Shown here piece by piece: positions 9,036 through 16,934 of a stretch of 64,000 bases of DNA. The notes under the pieces were generated by a model. It saw only the letters and a program-made list of their open reading frames with translations. It had not been told where the DNA came from and searched no databases. Each line of letters starts with the position of its first letter. The first letter of the stretch is position 1. Location of the stretch: assembly GCF_029263665.1 (NCBI RefSeq), contig NZ_JAJUFQ010000017.1, positions 36,995-100,994 on the forward strand. The letters run 5' to 3'. This DNA is from Halomonas sp. (GTDB taxonomy: Bacteria > Pseudomonadota > Gammaproteobacteria > Pseudomonadales > Halomonadaceae). Both the position numbers and the translations under genes were made by a program.

Positions 9036-9521
9036 TCAGTTGAATAAGCCGGGGGCGGTTCCTGGATTCAGGATGTCCTGGCAGGCCGGTTCATTAAGAA
9101 GGTCGATGGCATAGCCGATATCAAGCGTGATCGTGTCGATACCGATGTCATGACTCAGCAAGGAAAGGTCTAACGGGCCGATTTCGCGCGTGACCGTGCC
9201 GTTCTGTACCCGCACCACATACATGCGAACACTGGGCATGGACGATACCGAACGCAGCAATTCCACCAGCGTCCGGTCGACGTTATCGACGCGAATCTGA
9301 ACATTGGGAATCTTCTCGTCGGTGTCCTCGGGCAGGGTCGGCTCGAAGGGCAGACCAATCCACTGATGGCCATCGAACTGGATCGCCACTTTGTTGTTAA
9401 CGATGCGCACAGGCTCTGACATGTCCGCATGGCTGAAAGCCAGGCACATCAACATGACGGCATCACTGTGCTGCGCGAAAAGTTCGCGAACGGCCCCGGC
9501 AGATATCGAACGAACGGCCAA
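9036..9521 (-). CDS. DUF1833-like tail-tip protein
   Basis: A 161-residue structural protein placed directly before the NlpC/P60 gene. Family members are lambda gpL-like or distal tail proteins; motifs include FSHADMSEPVRIVNNK and RVDNVDRTLVELLRSV, and LDIGYAIDLLNEPACQ near the end. The start is a TTG at 9521 because GGAGG lies 6 bases upstream; longer in-frame readings run through a terminator and lack any ribosome site. A rho-independent terminator lies just upstream of the gene. Confidence 0.8.
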   Translation of the reverse strand: MAVRSISAGAVRELFAQHSDAVMLMCLAFSHADMSEPVRIVNNKVAIQFDGHQWIGLPFEPTLPEDTDEKIPNVQIRVDNVDRTLVELLRSVSSMPSVRMYVVRVQNGTVTREIGPLDLSLLSHDIGIDTITLDIGYAIDLLNEPACQDILNPGTAPGLFN

Positions 9522-9540
9522 AGCTAACCTCCGGACAGTA

Positions 9541-9563
9541 AAAAACCGGTACGAGGACCGGCG
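9541..9563 (-). terminator. Minus-strand terminator inside tail operon
   Basis: Read leftward, CCGGT and ACCGG close a small hairpin followed by TTTTTT. It lies between the 120-residue tail gene and the DUF1833-like gene, at the edge of an inserted plus-strand moron. Late transcription must read through it. Confidence 0.6.
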
Positions 9564-9636
9564 ATAAAGGTTCAGGACATTGTTGGGGTATGTTAGGACT
9601 AAGTATTGGATAGTTTGATACAGCAAGGGACAAGCA

Positions 9637-9894
9637 ATGAATGAGAATCAGCGTGGTGGATGGGTTTTTCACAACATACAGATTAAATTTCATCGAAAAA
9701 CGCCGATGCTGACCGCTAAGTTAACAAAAGGAAAAGAATCAATTAAGCCCACCTTAGAGCTTCCCGATAACTACAAATCACTCACTGTATGGGACATGAT
9801 GAGCCTATTGTGGAATGAAGTGGGGCGACGAAGCGAGGGATCAGACTGCTCAGTTTCTGATGTTCATGGACATGCTTATGAAAAACCCAAATGA
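9637..9894 (+). CDS. Moron protein, first frame
   Basis: An 85-residue basic protein on the strand opposite to the tail operon, preceded by AAGGGA 7 bases before the ATG. Lower GC than its neighbours and its orientation mark it as a moron, an inserted gene probably expressed from its own promoter in the lysogen. Residues 1-60 look natural. After SLLWNEV the frame becomes less protein-like, while the overlapping frame starting at 9815 continues smoothly. The two may therefore be one gene of about 144 residues split by a single-base shift near GTGGGGCG. Function unknown. Confidence 0.55.
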   Translation: MNENQRGGWVFHNIQIKFHRKTPMLTAKLTKGKESIKPTLELPDNYKSLTVWDMMSLLWNEVGRRSEGSDCSVSDVHGHAYEKPK

Positions 9895-10069
9895 GGTGGC
9901 CGCCCGTACTTTTCTGGGAGGTGCTGTGCACTCTTGTCAGCACAATGGCAAAATGGGCGATGAGCTCGCTATGCTGGTTTTCCAGAAGGTGTTCCCAGAG
10001 GAAGAGCTTCCGGCGGTGCTGTCGAGCGAAATATTCGAAACTCTTTCCGTTCGCCAGCAAGATAAATAG
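9815..10069 (+). CDS. Moron protein, second frame
   Basis: An 84-residue acidic protein overlapping the end of the upstream moron frame by 80 bases. Its sequence (WGDEARDQTAQFLMFMDMLMKN, then PEEELPAVLSSEIFETL) looks like a real globular helical protein. No clear ribosome site precedes its ATG, which supports either translational coupling or a frameshifted single gene. It resembles nothing I recognise. The gene ends 56 bases before the stop of the convergent tail gene. Confidence 0.55.
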   Translation: MKWGDEARDQTAQFLMFMDMLMKNPNEVAARTFLGGAVHSCQHNGKMGDELAMLVFQKVFPEEELPAVLSSEIFETLSVRQQDK

Positions 10070-10125
10070 TTGCATACGAGATGAGGTCATCTGGGATCAC
10101 CAGTTGGCCTTTGTCATATATCACC

Positions 10126-10488
10126 TCAGGGTTGAATCTCCAAGTTCATCGTTAATTGTTGGTAGTAGGTCCCAGAACCAAGCGGTTCCAAGGCGTACTT
10201 CTCCTTTCCTACAAACAGCATCGTGACAGGCGTCTTCTTTCGCGGATGAAGCATCGAGAAAGGCAACGATCCATCCAGCAAGGTGTTTTCAAAGAAGTCT
10301 TCGAAAATATCGGCTTGGTCCGCTTCCAACAGAAAGCTCAACGGTAAGGGCTTCTCCACTGCGGTAAAGCGTCGCCGCGTTTTCTTCGGCCCGGCATCCA
10401 TCCCGGACTCGAGGACATTATTGCCGGGCACTTCTCGATAGCCATCCGCCAAAGGTTCCTGGGGCAACTCAGCAGGCCATTGGATCAT
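10126..10488 (-). CDS. Minor tail protein
   Basis: A 120-residue protein directly after the tape-measure frames, which is where lambda-like phages encode the small minor tail (gpM-type) proteins. The sequence is mixed alpha/beta with a central acidic helix (ADQADIFEDFFENTL) followed by SMLHPRKKTPVTMLF. The start overlaps the tape-measure stop by 4 bases (ATGA). The role is inferred from position and size. Confidence 0.75.
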   Translation of the reverse strand: MIQWPAELPQEPLADGYREVPGNNVLESGMDAGPKKTRRRFTAVEKPLPLSFLLEADQADIFEDFFENTLLDGSLPFSMLHPRKKTPVTMLFVGKEKYALEPLGSGTYYQQLTMNLEIQP

Positions 10489-12044
10489 CCGATCGGTCTC
10501 CTTTTGGCGCCATGATTGCGGGCCATGATGCTGTCCATGGAGCCGTCGTTGTGCATAGCTTTGACCTCATCACGAATCAAGACGCGAAACCGGCGCATGC
10601 CATTAGGGTCGCGCGACTCCTGCACCTCTGCCCGAGCGCCACGCTGGCGTTGATCAATGATCTGCACCAGGGGGCCACCTCCCACAAGATTGGCCTGCCC
10701 TCCCACCAGACCGCCACTGGCGTAGCCCGGCATGTTGTTCAGGCGCTCGAGCATCGGGAGGACACCCGGTTTTTCGACAATGCTTTTTTTGACGACAAAT
10801 TCGCCTGCGTGGACGATGCCTGCTGGATCAAGCCGATTACCCGGCCCGGTCCAGCCTCCCTCGGAGAACTTGCCCAGGTTGGCGTAGATGCCACCCGCTG
10901 AGCCGCCGCCACTGCCACCACCAAAGCTAAACAAGCTGCCCCAGTCAAAACTCCCGACGGCCCCTGACAGAGCATCGGCAGCAGGTTCGGTGACGGCTTT
11001 GCGAATCGTCAGGCGCGCCAGGTCCTGGGCAATGCCGGACAGCACGTCGCGGAAGTTCTCTCCGCCGATCACGGCATCTTCAAACGCAGACGAAAAGGTC
11101 ATGCCCAGTTCACGCGCCGCATCATTCGTGTCATCGAGCTGGTCGGCGTCCAGGAGTCCACCCGTTCGCACCTGCTCCATGAAGCCGCCCGTCAGATCTC
11201 GGGTAAATTCATTGCTGAGTCGACGCTGGGCATCCGCGAGGTTGAAGGTGTCATCGGCGGCCGCCTTGATATCGAGCTGCGCCATCTCTTCGCGGAATTT
11301 GCGATGGGCGGCCTCCAGGGGAAAGAGGCGATCGATCAGGGACTTCTGCACCGTATCGAGCTGCTCGAGGCGTTCATATTCGCTCTGCAGGCTGAGCAAG
11401 TACTCGGCACGTTCCCGACTGAGCCCACTGAGGTTGCCGCGTTCGAGCTCATAACGCAGCCGGGCCACTTCGGAGGTTTCCCCAAACAGGGCAATCTGTT
11501 GACTCAGATTATTCGCTAGGGATTGATAGCGCTGCTCGAGCTGCTTAGTCTCGTTGGCGCGGCCTTGAGCTGCTCGCTCTGCCGCCTCCCGGGCTGCTTC
11601 AGCCTGCTCCTGGCGGATTCCCTCCATGTCGAGCATCGACTGCTGAAAGACGGTGTAGCCCCGCATCCAGTCCGGCAGGTCATCCATGCCATCCAATTGG
11701 CGCAGCGTCGCCCCCATGGCAGACGGATCTCGAAGGACTGCCAGCTGCTCGGCGATCTTGTCATTGAGCTTGCCCCAGGCCTCAAGGGTGTCATCGCTCG
11801 GCGCCCCGTTGTTGATGCTGTTGCCCAGGTTATCGGCCGCCTTGGCCGCCTGCTCCATGATTTCTTTATTCTCGGCAATGATCGCAGTGCTGCGCTTGGC
11901 GTTCTGATCATGGTCCGAATACGTACCGGCCAGGGTGCGCCAGGAGGCAATCTTTTCTTCAGGAACCTCGACACGAGAAGTCACCCATTGCAGAACTTCA
12001 TCCAGGCTCTTGGCCCCTGACTCAACTTCTTTAAATGCCCCCAC
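10485..12044 (-). CDS. Tape measure protein, C-terminal part
   Basis: A 519-residue frame, largely helical and coiled-coil in its first 300 residues. It ends with a Gly-rich segment (GSLFSFGGGSGGG) and an FSEGGWTGPGNRLDPAGIVHAGEFVVKK motif, the standard C-terminus of siphovirus tape measures. The GTG at 12044 is probably not a true start: the frame stays open upstream to the G6 run at 12069-12074 and joins the N-terminal half in sense. Restoring one G there gives a tape measure of about 1,040 residues. Confidence 0.85.
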   Translation of the reverse strand: MGAFKEVESGAKSLDEVLQWVTSRVEVPEEKIASWRTLAGTYSDHDQNAKRSTAIIAENKEIMEQAAKAADNLGNSINNGAPSDDTLEAWGKLNDKIAEQLAVLRDPSAMGATLRQLDGMDDLPDWMRGYTVFQQSMLDMEGIRQEQAEAAREAAERAAQGRANETKQLEQRYQSLANNLSQQIALFGETSEVARLRYELERGNLSGLSRERAEYLLSLQSEYERLEQLDTVQKSLIDRLFPLEAAHRKFREEMAQLDIKAAADDTFNLADAQRRLSNEFTRDLTGGFMEQVRTGGLLDADQLDDTNDAARELGMTFSSAFEDAVIGGENFRDVLSGIAQDLARLTIRKAVTEPAADALSGAVGSFDWGSLFSFGGGSGGGSAGGIYANLGKFSEGGWTGPGNRLDPAGIVHAGEFVVKKSIVEKPGVLPMLERLNNMPGYASGGLVGGQANLVGGGPLVQIIDQRQRGARAEVQESRDPNGMRRFRVLIRDEVKAMHNDGSMDSIMARNHGAKRRPIG

Positions 12045-13585
12045 TAAGGTGTTAACAAATTCGTCTCTCCCCCCATGGGGATCAATGAGTAGGTAGAGCG
12101 AGAGACTTTGAGACGCAGCTCGTCCAGTGCAGCTGCAGCCTTATCGACCTCTTCTGCCTGGCGGTTTCCCCATTTCACAAGGGCAGCTTGTTGTTGGTCG
12201 CGTGTCAGCTGACGGAACTTTTCCGTGATGGAGTCGAGGGGCTGCTCCAGGTCGGTCAGCGATGCCGCCACGTCATCCGAACTGTCACGGAACATCAACA
12301 TGGCGCTGGCCGCCAGCACTGCCACGCCCACCGGGCCGCCGACCAGTCCAATCGCCCCCGCGGCACCACGGGCCACAAGATTGGCACGTGCCAAGGCAGC
12401 CGTCTGCGCATTGGTGGCTGCCGTACTGGCGGCTTTGGCACGGGTTAAGCGATCGTCCGCCCTGGCCAGGTTGTCGAGGGCAAAGGTATGGGCATTGGTA
12501 CCCGTCGTCGCCTTGGCCTCGGCCACCGCTCGCGCTTGCAGAGCCTTGGCTGTTTGCAGTTCTGCCGCGGCACGACGGGCTGCCTGCTGGGTGGCTTGAG
12601 CTTCTGCGATGGTTTCGGCCCGCATCGCCGCAATTTTACTGATCGTTGCCGCCGTTGATGACGCCAGAGAACCAGCCAGCCGGCCGGCATACAGGGCGGC
12701 CAACCCACCTGCTGTCGTCAGTGCAGCCTGCATGACGACATCCGCGCCTCCCACTTCCTGGATGAAGGTCGTCACGTTGGTGGTCGCTTGCGCCAGCCCG
12801 GGCCCTAAATCCGCTGCAACCTGGTTGGACAGGCCTTGCGCCGCCCCTTTCAGTACATTGAGTGCGCGAGCCGCTTCACTGGCATTGCGGATGTCTACCT
12901 CATCCATGGCAATGCCGAGGGCATGCGCTTCCTCGGTATACTGCCGCAGCAGCCCCGCACCGTTCTCCAGCAAGGGCTGGAGGCGAACTGCTTCATCGGC
13001 CAGGGTCTCAAGGAAATGCGTGCGTTGTGATGGGTCAAGATGCTGCAGGGAGTCGGCAATCTTCAACAACTGTTGATCAGGCGATAAGCGTAGAAGCTCG
13101 CGGATATTCAGCCCCATCTTGCCGATGAGGTCAGCGGCTTCACCACCGCCATTCGCCGCAAAATCCCCCAGCTTGTCCTGGACATCCTTGAAGATGTCTC
13201 CCATTTTGTCGGCTTCCAGGCCGACCTGTTGCCCTGCGTACTGCCAGGCCTGCAAGGTGCTGGTAGAGGCACCCAGCGATTGCGCCAAGGCATCAGTGTT
13301 GGCAATGGCCTGCGCCTGGCTGGCCACATTACCTGCGGCAAAAGTCCCCGCGATCAGCGCCCCGACACCGGTGGCAATGCGCTTGAAGTTTTCAAGCCCA
13401 CGACCGTTGGCTTCGATATCCTCGGAGAACTGGTGGGACTGACGTGAACCTCGCTCAAATCCTTTGCCCAGTCGTTCCAGTTCCCTGTCGGTAGCCCGCA
13501 TGGCGCGCACTGCGCTGCTGCTATCCCCTTCAATGACCAGGCCGGTGCGGTAAGTTTTGGACATGAGAACCCCGAAGCGTGACAA
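12044..13585 (-). CDS. Tape measure protein, N-terminal part
   Basis: A 513-residue frame beginning MSRFGVLMSKTYRTGLVIEGDSS; the ATG at 13561 (MSKTYR) is an alternative start. It shows the usual tape-measure features: an Ala/Gln-rich helical N-terminus, the ANTDALAQSLGASTSTLQAWQYAGQQ motif, and hydrophobic helices near 290-310 and 420-440 that could enter the host membrane. The reading ends abruptly (SLIPMGGETNLLTP) right after a G6 run, where a shift to the next frame continues the protein. The product sets tail length and helps DNA ejection. A single-base loss, a sequencing error, or programmed slippage on G GGG GGA would explain the split. Confidence 0.85.
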   Translation of the reverse strand: MSRFGVLMSKTYRTGLVIEGDSSSAVRAMRATDRELERLGKGFERGSRQSHQFSEDIEANGRGLENFKRIATGVGALIAGTFAAGNVASQAQAIANTDALAQSLGASTSTLQAWQYAGQQVGLEADKMGDIFKDVQDKLGDFAANGGGEAADLIGKMGLNIRELLRLSPDQQLLKIADSLQHLDPSQRTHFLETLADEAVRLQPLLENGAGLLRQYTEEAHALGIAMDEVDIRNASEAARALNVLKGAAQGLSNQVAADLGPGLAQATTNVTTFIQEVGGADVVMQAALTTAGGLAALYAGRLAGSLASSTAATISKIAAMRAETIAEAQATQQAARRAAAELQTAKALQARAVAEAKATTGTNAHTFALDNLARADDRLTRAKAASTAATNAQTAALARANLVARGAAGAIGLVGGPVGVAVLAASAMLMFRDSSDDVAASLTDLEQPLDSITEKFRQLTRDQQQAALVKWGNRQAEEVDKAAAALDELRLKVSRSTYSLIPMGGETNLLTP

Positions 13586-13606
13586 ACAAAACCCCGCCGA
13601 AGCGGG
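13581..13606 (-). terminator. Minus-strand terminator before tape measure
   Basis: Read leftward, CCCCGC-TTCG-GCGGGG is followed by TTTTGTTTG, a textbook intrinsic terminator with a stable UUCG loop. It lies between the T-type chaperone end and the tape-measure start, in the direction of late transcription. Confidence 0.8.
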
Positions 13607-13612
13607 GGGAGA

Positions 13613-13954
13613 TCAATGGCGGTTGAGTACTTCCAATGCGCCGGCTTCAATATCGCGAAGGTATTCCAGGCAAGTACGCCGGTTCTGGACCTCATGCACC
13701 TCCATAACAGAAGTCACACTGGGAATATCCAGCCCCTGGTAGAAACACCCGAACATCCCGGCGACGACTCGCCACTGGTTACCACATGCCTGGAACACTT
13801 CGAGCGCTTCAACGTGATCGCCCCATACCTCGACATCATCGGGAGGAATGGCATTCCCCAATTCCCCGAGTGGAATGCCGAAGGCGTTCGCATCCTGCTC
13901 GAGTGACGATGGCCCCCGGCTGGCTCCGGCCCAATGCCGGCCGAGGGCCTTCAG
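13613..13954 (-). CDS. GT chaperone extension (DUF1799-like), made by -1 frameshift
   Basis: This frame encodes the T part of a lambda G-GT-type tail assembly chaperone. From the slip site it adds 113 residues to the 114-residue G protein. The segment VEVWGDHVEALEVFQACGNQWRV, then GLDIPSVTSVMEVHEV and LRDIEAGALEVL, matches the DUF1799 pattern. The frame has no good independent start: a TTG at 13861 lacks a ribosome site, and the frame is open and protein-like back to the GGGAAAC heptamer. The fusion binds tape measure and tail tube subunits during tail polymerisation. Confidence 0.8.
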   Translation of the reverse strand: MKALGRHWAGASRGPSSLEQDANAFGIPLGELGNAIPPDDVEVWGDHVEALEVFQACGNQWRVVAGMFGCFYQGLDIPSVTSVMEVHEVQNRRTCLEYLRDIEAGALEVLNRH

Positions 13955-13960
13955 TTTCCC
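13911..13960 (-). promoter_or_regulatory. Programmed -1 ribosomal frameshift signal
   Basis: The heptamer GGGAAAC at 13960-13954, read in zero frame as G GGA AAC, ends exactly before the TGA of the G-type chaperone. After a four-base spacer come arms at 13949-13937 and 13923-13911 that pair over 13 positions with one wobble and one mismatch. Slippery site, spacer and stem are the arrangement of the lambda G-T frameshift and its relatives. Confidence 0.85.
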
Positions 13961-14295
13961 TTGCGTGCCGAAGCCAGACCGCTCTGTGCCTTGAACCAGC
14001 TTTGAATCAACGGGGTACGGAGATAGCTCTTGCGCAACAGCTGCTGTGCCAACTCCTGACTGAAAGGCACCGCCTTGCCCTGCTCGTCCTCGACGGGCCC
14101 CAGATCGAGCAGATCTTCCGCCACCAGCTCTTCATCTGTGATCAGTCCACGCTGAAGCTGGTCAGTTCGCTCTTTCGCATCCGGAAAGTCGTAGAGTTTC
14201 CAACGTGCTTCCAGCACGGAAACCGCCTCGTCTCCAGGTGTGAGAACTTCCAAGGATACGGTGATATCGGGGACTTCCTTGATGACAAACGCCAT
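13951..14295 (-). CDS. Tail assembly chaperone (G-type)
   Basis: A 114-residue protein immediately after the tail tube gene, in the position of lambda gpG. It contains EVPDITVSLEVLTPGDEAVSVLEARW and the acidic LITDEELVAEDLLDLGPVEDEQG, followed by ALAQELAQQLLRKSYL-like helix content, typical of these chaperones. It coats the tape measure before tube subunits assemble. Its last two sense codons form the slippery site that yields the longer GT product in a minority of translations. Confidence 0.85.
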   Translation of the reverse strand: MAFVIKEVPDITVSLEVLTPGDEAVSVLEARWKLYDFPDAKERTDQLQRGLITDEELVAEDLLDLGPVEDEQGKAVPFSQELAQQLLRKSYLRTPLIQSWFKAQSGLASARKGN

Positions 14296-14304
14296 GCCAA
14301 TTCC

Positions 14305-15240
14305 TCAGGTAAAAGTGATGGTGAACTCGTCATCACCAGCATCGGGCAAGTAGCGTGTACCCAACTGGTAATGCAGGATGCCGTCTGAATCAGCCCGCGA
14401 CAGGGTACTCAGTTGGACCTTTGGACCGGTAATGGTGACGATATTGCCGGCCTGGGTGCCATGACCAATGGACACCGGTGCCAGGGTGATGCCGTTATGG
14501 CTTTCCAATGCTTCGAAATAGTTCTTGGTGGTGATGCTGGGGGCTTCGATCTCGACTTGACCTGTTGAGGCCCGGTCGGTGATCAGGACCTTTTCACAGC
14601 CCACCAGGTTGCGATGCACCACCTCATTGCCCATGTTCAGAGACAGCGATTGCAGGCATCCAGAATGACCGTGCACATTGCGTACCGGGGTATTCTGCTT
14701 GTTCACCACCAGCTCATCCACGATATCGGTGAGCGTCTGACTCAGTGCCTGGCTCAGGGCTTCTGGACGCTGGTAGAGGCCTGTCAGCGTGAAGGCCATA
14801 GTGGGTACTTGCTTGGCCGTCAGATTGAACTCGACGTTGCCGCGTACCCCTGGCACCTTCTGGACCTGGCCATCTTCGGCGAACCAGACACAGAAACTCT
14901 CCGGATTCGCGGTGGCCGGGGCATAGGTCACCTGGGTGTCCGCTTCGATGGTTTCCGACAGGCCGCAAGCCCTCAGCAACAGCCCGAAATTCGGCGGGGT
15001 ACCTGCTGTTCCCGAACCGGCCAGCGGAATCGTGGAGGTGATGGTAGTGAATGGCGCCACATTGATTTCGGCGTTGGCACCGAAGTGCTCACGCAGACGG
15101 GTACGCTCTGTCCTATCCCCTTCGTAGGGACTGCTGTCCAATTCCGACACCAGCATCATGGTGGCCGTGGCGATGTCAGCCCCTGCCCCATACTCTGCTT
15201 CAGGCGCGACCAGCAGAATCTTCGTTCTTGTGTTCAGCAT
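14305..15240 (-). CDS. Major tail tube protein
   Basis: At 311 residues, with the start MLNTRTKILLVAPEAEYGAGAD and the segment RTRLREHFGANAEINVAPFTTITSTIPLAGSG, this matches the tail tube family of HK97-type and lambda-like siphoviruses, which forms the hollow tube by stacking hexamer rings. It lies between the terminator/connector block and the chaperone pair, as expected. The start overlaps the end of a small upstream gene. Confidence 0.88.
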   Translation of the reverse strand: MLNTRTKILLVAPEAEYGAGADIATATMMLVSELDSSPYEGDRTERTRLREHFGANAEINVAPFTTITSTIPLAGSGTAGTPPNFGLLLRACGLSETIEADTQVTYAPATANPESFCVWFAEDGQVQKVPGVRGNVEFNLTAKQVPTMAFTLTGLYQRPEALSQALSQTLTDIVDELVVNKQNTPVRNVHGHSGCLQSLSLNMGNEVVHRNLVGCEKVLITDRASTGQVEIEAPSITTKNYFEALESHNGITLAPVSIGHGTQAGNIVTITGPKVQLSTLSRADSDGILHYQLGTRYLPDAGDDEFTITFT

Positions 15241-15376
15241 TGCGTTTCTCGCTCTTTGTGGGAGTCAGGTCCGCTGGGCGGGTGGGTTTGGGATTGGCCT
15301 GTTTGTGGCCACTGCGCTCGACAAGCACGCGCTTGCCTCCGCGCAGCTCGTAACGGCCGCCGGATTGGGTTGGCAT
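15200..15376 (-). CDS. Small basic protein upstream of tail tube
   Basis: A 58-residue ORF beginning MPTQSGGRYELRGGKRVLVERS, preceded by GGAGTTACCTCA, a good ribosome site. Its last 13 codons overlap the tail tube start in another frame. Short proteins with an SGGRYxxRxGKRVLVE start are common between tail terminator and tail tube genes in related prophages, so it is probably real. Its role is unknown; the high Lys/Arg and Pro content suggests binding to DNA or to another virion protein. Confidence 0.7.
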   Translation of the reverse strand: MPTQSGGRYELRGGKRVLVERSGHKQANPKPTRPADLTPTKSEKRNAEHKNEDSAGRA

Positions 15377-15443
15377 TGAGGTAACTCCTTGGGTTCACAC
15401 TTGATCCACCTGGGCAGGTGGAAGATACAGCGGGGGAAATTAC

Positions 15444-16169
15444 TCAGCTGAATATGAGTCGCTGGTAGCGATATTGCTCGCGCCAGTACACCAGACGCCC
15501 GGATGTCATGACACGCTGACCTCCAGCGTATTCAAGAGGCGAAACGCCATCGCTGGACTCTAATCCAAGAAGCGCATCAGTTATGGCTCGTCGCTGTCGC
15601 TCAATTGCGGTCTGATCTGCCACCACCACGATGGCGATCTCTTCGTGGACGGTTTGGCGAACACGACAAGTGGCAAGTGCATTGGGCTCAGCTTCGGACT
15701 TCACAATGTGAACAAAGGCAACAGGAAGCTCCGATCCGGAAGCCGCGATACACGTTGCCTGGAGTTCAAAGTGGGCCCGGTACTGACGAGGATCGAATTC
15801 ATAATCGGTGGCCGCATCGGTAATTTCCCAACTTTCCATGCCCTCGTGTACTTCCACTCGCGCTACCAGGCTGTCTGACATGGTGCGCAATGGGTCGAAT
15901 ACTGGGCTGCGCAGGCTGAGCACATAGGTATCGACCCGCCCCAGTCGAAAGCCATCGATGTCGATGTCATCTTGCCCTGCAAGGTGGTAAACACCCGTGA
16001 TTTCCGGGGCATCATTGGGTAGGTGAACAGGCCACAAATGCCCATTCACCACTGGGTCTACGAGTGAAACCAGGCTTGGCACGGTGTCAGACTGACGGAC
16101 ATCTGCTTCAGCACTTCTCCTTGCGGACATGCCGATAGTGGCGAGACGACTCAGCACCTGGTCGATCAT
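15444..16169 (-). CDS. Tail terminator / tail completion protein
   Basis: A 241-residue protein directly after the HK97 gp10-like gene, where the tail terminator (lambda gpU-type) is encoded. It appears to consist of two related alpha/beta halves: one around FRLGRVDTYVLSLRSPVFDP, the second around CRVRQTVHEEIAIVVVADQ, ending SGRLVYWREQYRYQRLIFS, a terminal motif seen in Gp37-like tail terminators. It caps the tail tube and joins it to the head. The start overlaps the previous gene by 4 bases. Confidence 0.72.
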   Translation of the reverse strand: MIDQVLSRLATIGMSARRSAEADVRQSDTVPSLVSLVDPVVNGHLWPVHLPNDAPEITGVYHLAGQDDIDIDGFRLGRVDTYVLSLRSPVFDPLRTMSDSLVARVEVHEGMESWEITDAATDYEFDPRQYRAHFELQATCIAASGSELPVAFVHIVKSEAEPNALATCRVRQTVHEEIAIVVVADQTAIERQRRAITDALLGLESSDGVSPLEYAGGQRVMTSGRLVYWREQYRYQRLIFS

Positions 16170-16609
16170 GTTCGTAACCCCTTGCGATCCAAGTAATCAC
16201 GCAGACCGTGATAGAAGCGTCCCGCCATACCACTCTGCGTTTGCTCCAGCGCAGGTGTCATAAACGGGTTGGCTTCCATGTGCTCGGTACCGAGCTCCTG
16301 CCACATTCCCTTGCGACCTTGCCAGCGGCCATTGACCTTACGATTGGGTCCCACCAATAAGGCAACATTCTGGGCGGGAATGCCGAGCCGAGACTTGGCT
16401 GACTTGCTGAGTGAGCGGTGGCCAATAGCTCGTGCCATCGCCCCGGTGTCCTGAGGCGCTAGTCTCTTGGCCAGCCTTTTAGTAGGAGCAATGGCTCGTA
16501 CCAAACCCGCTCGCACAGCGCCATGCTGCAAGCTGGCTTCGAGTGCTCTCAAATCATGAAGCGCCTCATCGAAACCTTCACTGCGTAAATGCCACTCATA
16601 CCCACTCAT
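16166..16609 (-). CDS. HK97 gp10-like head-tail protein
   Basis: A 147-residue protein with the family features GFDEALHDLRALEASLQHG near the start, the APQDTGAMARAI motif, and a central basic LLVGPNRKVNGRW followed by ELGTEHMEANPFMTPALE. HK97 gp10-like proteins act at the head-tail junction. It overlaps both neighbours (14 bases with the adaptor, 4 with the terminator), so translation is coupled. Confidence 0.88.
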   Translation of the reverse strand: MSGYEWHLRSEGFDEALHDLRALEASLQHGAVRAGLVRAIAPTKRLAKRLAPQDTGAMARAIGHRSLSKSAKSRLGIPAQNVALLVGPNRKVNGRWQGRKGMWQELGTEHMEANPFMTPALEQTQSGMAGRFYHGLRDYLDRKGLRT

Positions 16610-16931
16610 GACACATCACCTCCAGCTCACGCTGACGACCGTCGACATCGATAGGTCGGCCATCTATGCGATAGACCCGATCCCCAAGCCGGAAACGCAA
16701 CGTCTTGCCAGTGGCCTCGGCAACATCAGATCGCCAACGCAGACGGATCCTCGCCGTGGTGCTGCTTTGTGCTTCCTGGGCGGACAACAGCAATCGGCCT
16801 TGCAGCGGGGCGACGTTGGCCCACACCGTGGCACCGGCCACCCATTCGGTGGGCTCGGCACCCGAATCGGTTCGTGGACCTTTCTGATAGTGCTCCAGGG
16901 TCACACGGTGTCGAAGTCGTCCTGCTTGCAT
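16596..16931 (-). CDS. Head-tail adaptor (head closure) protein
   Basis: A 111-residue protein with the head-tail joining family signature: MQAGRLRHRVTLEHYQKGP at the start, a central WANVAPLQGRLLLSAQEAQS, and YRIDGRPIDVDGRQRELEVMCHEWV at the end. It closes the connector below the gp6-like ring and is often called SPP1 gp16-like. The start comes 3 bases after the upstream stop. Confidence 0.9.
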   Translation of the reverse strand: MQAGRLRHRVTLEHYQKGPRTDSGAEPTEWVAGATVWANVAPLQGRLLLSAQEAQSSTTARIRLRWRSDVAEATGKTLRFRLGDRVYRIDGRPIDVDGRQRELEVMCHEWV

Positions 16932-16934
16932 CGG

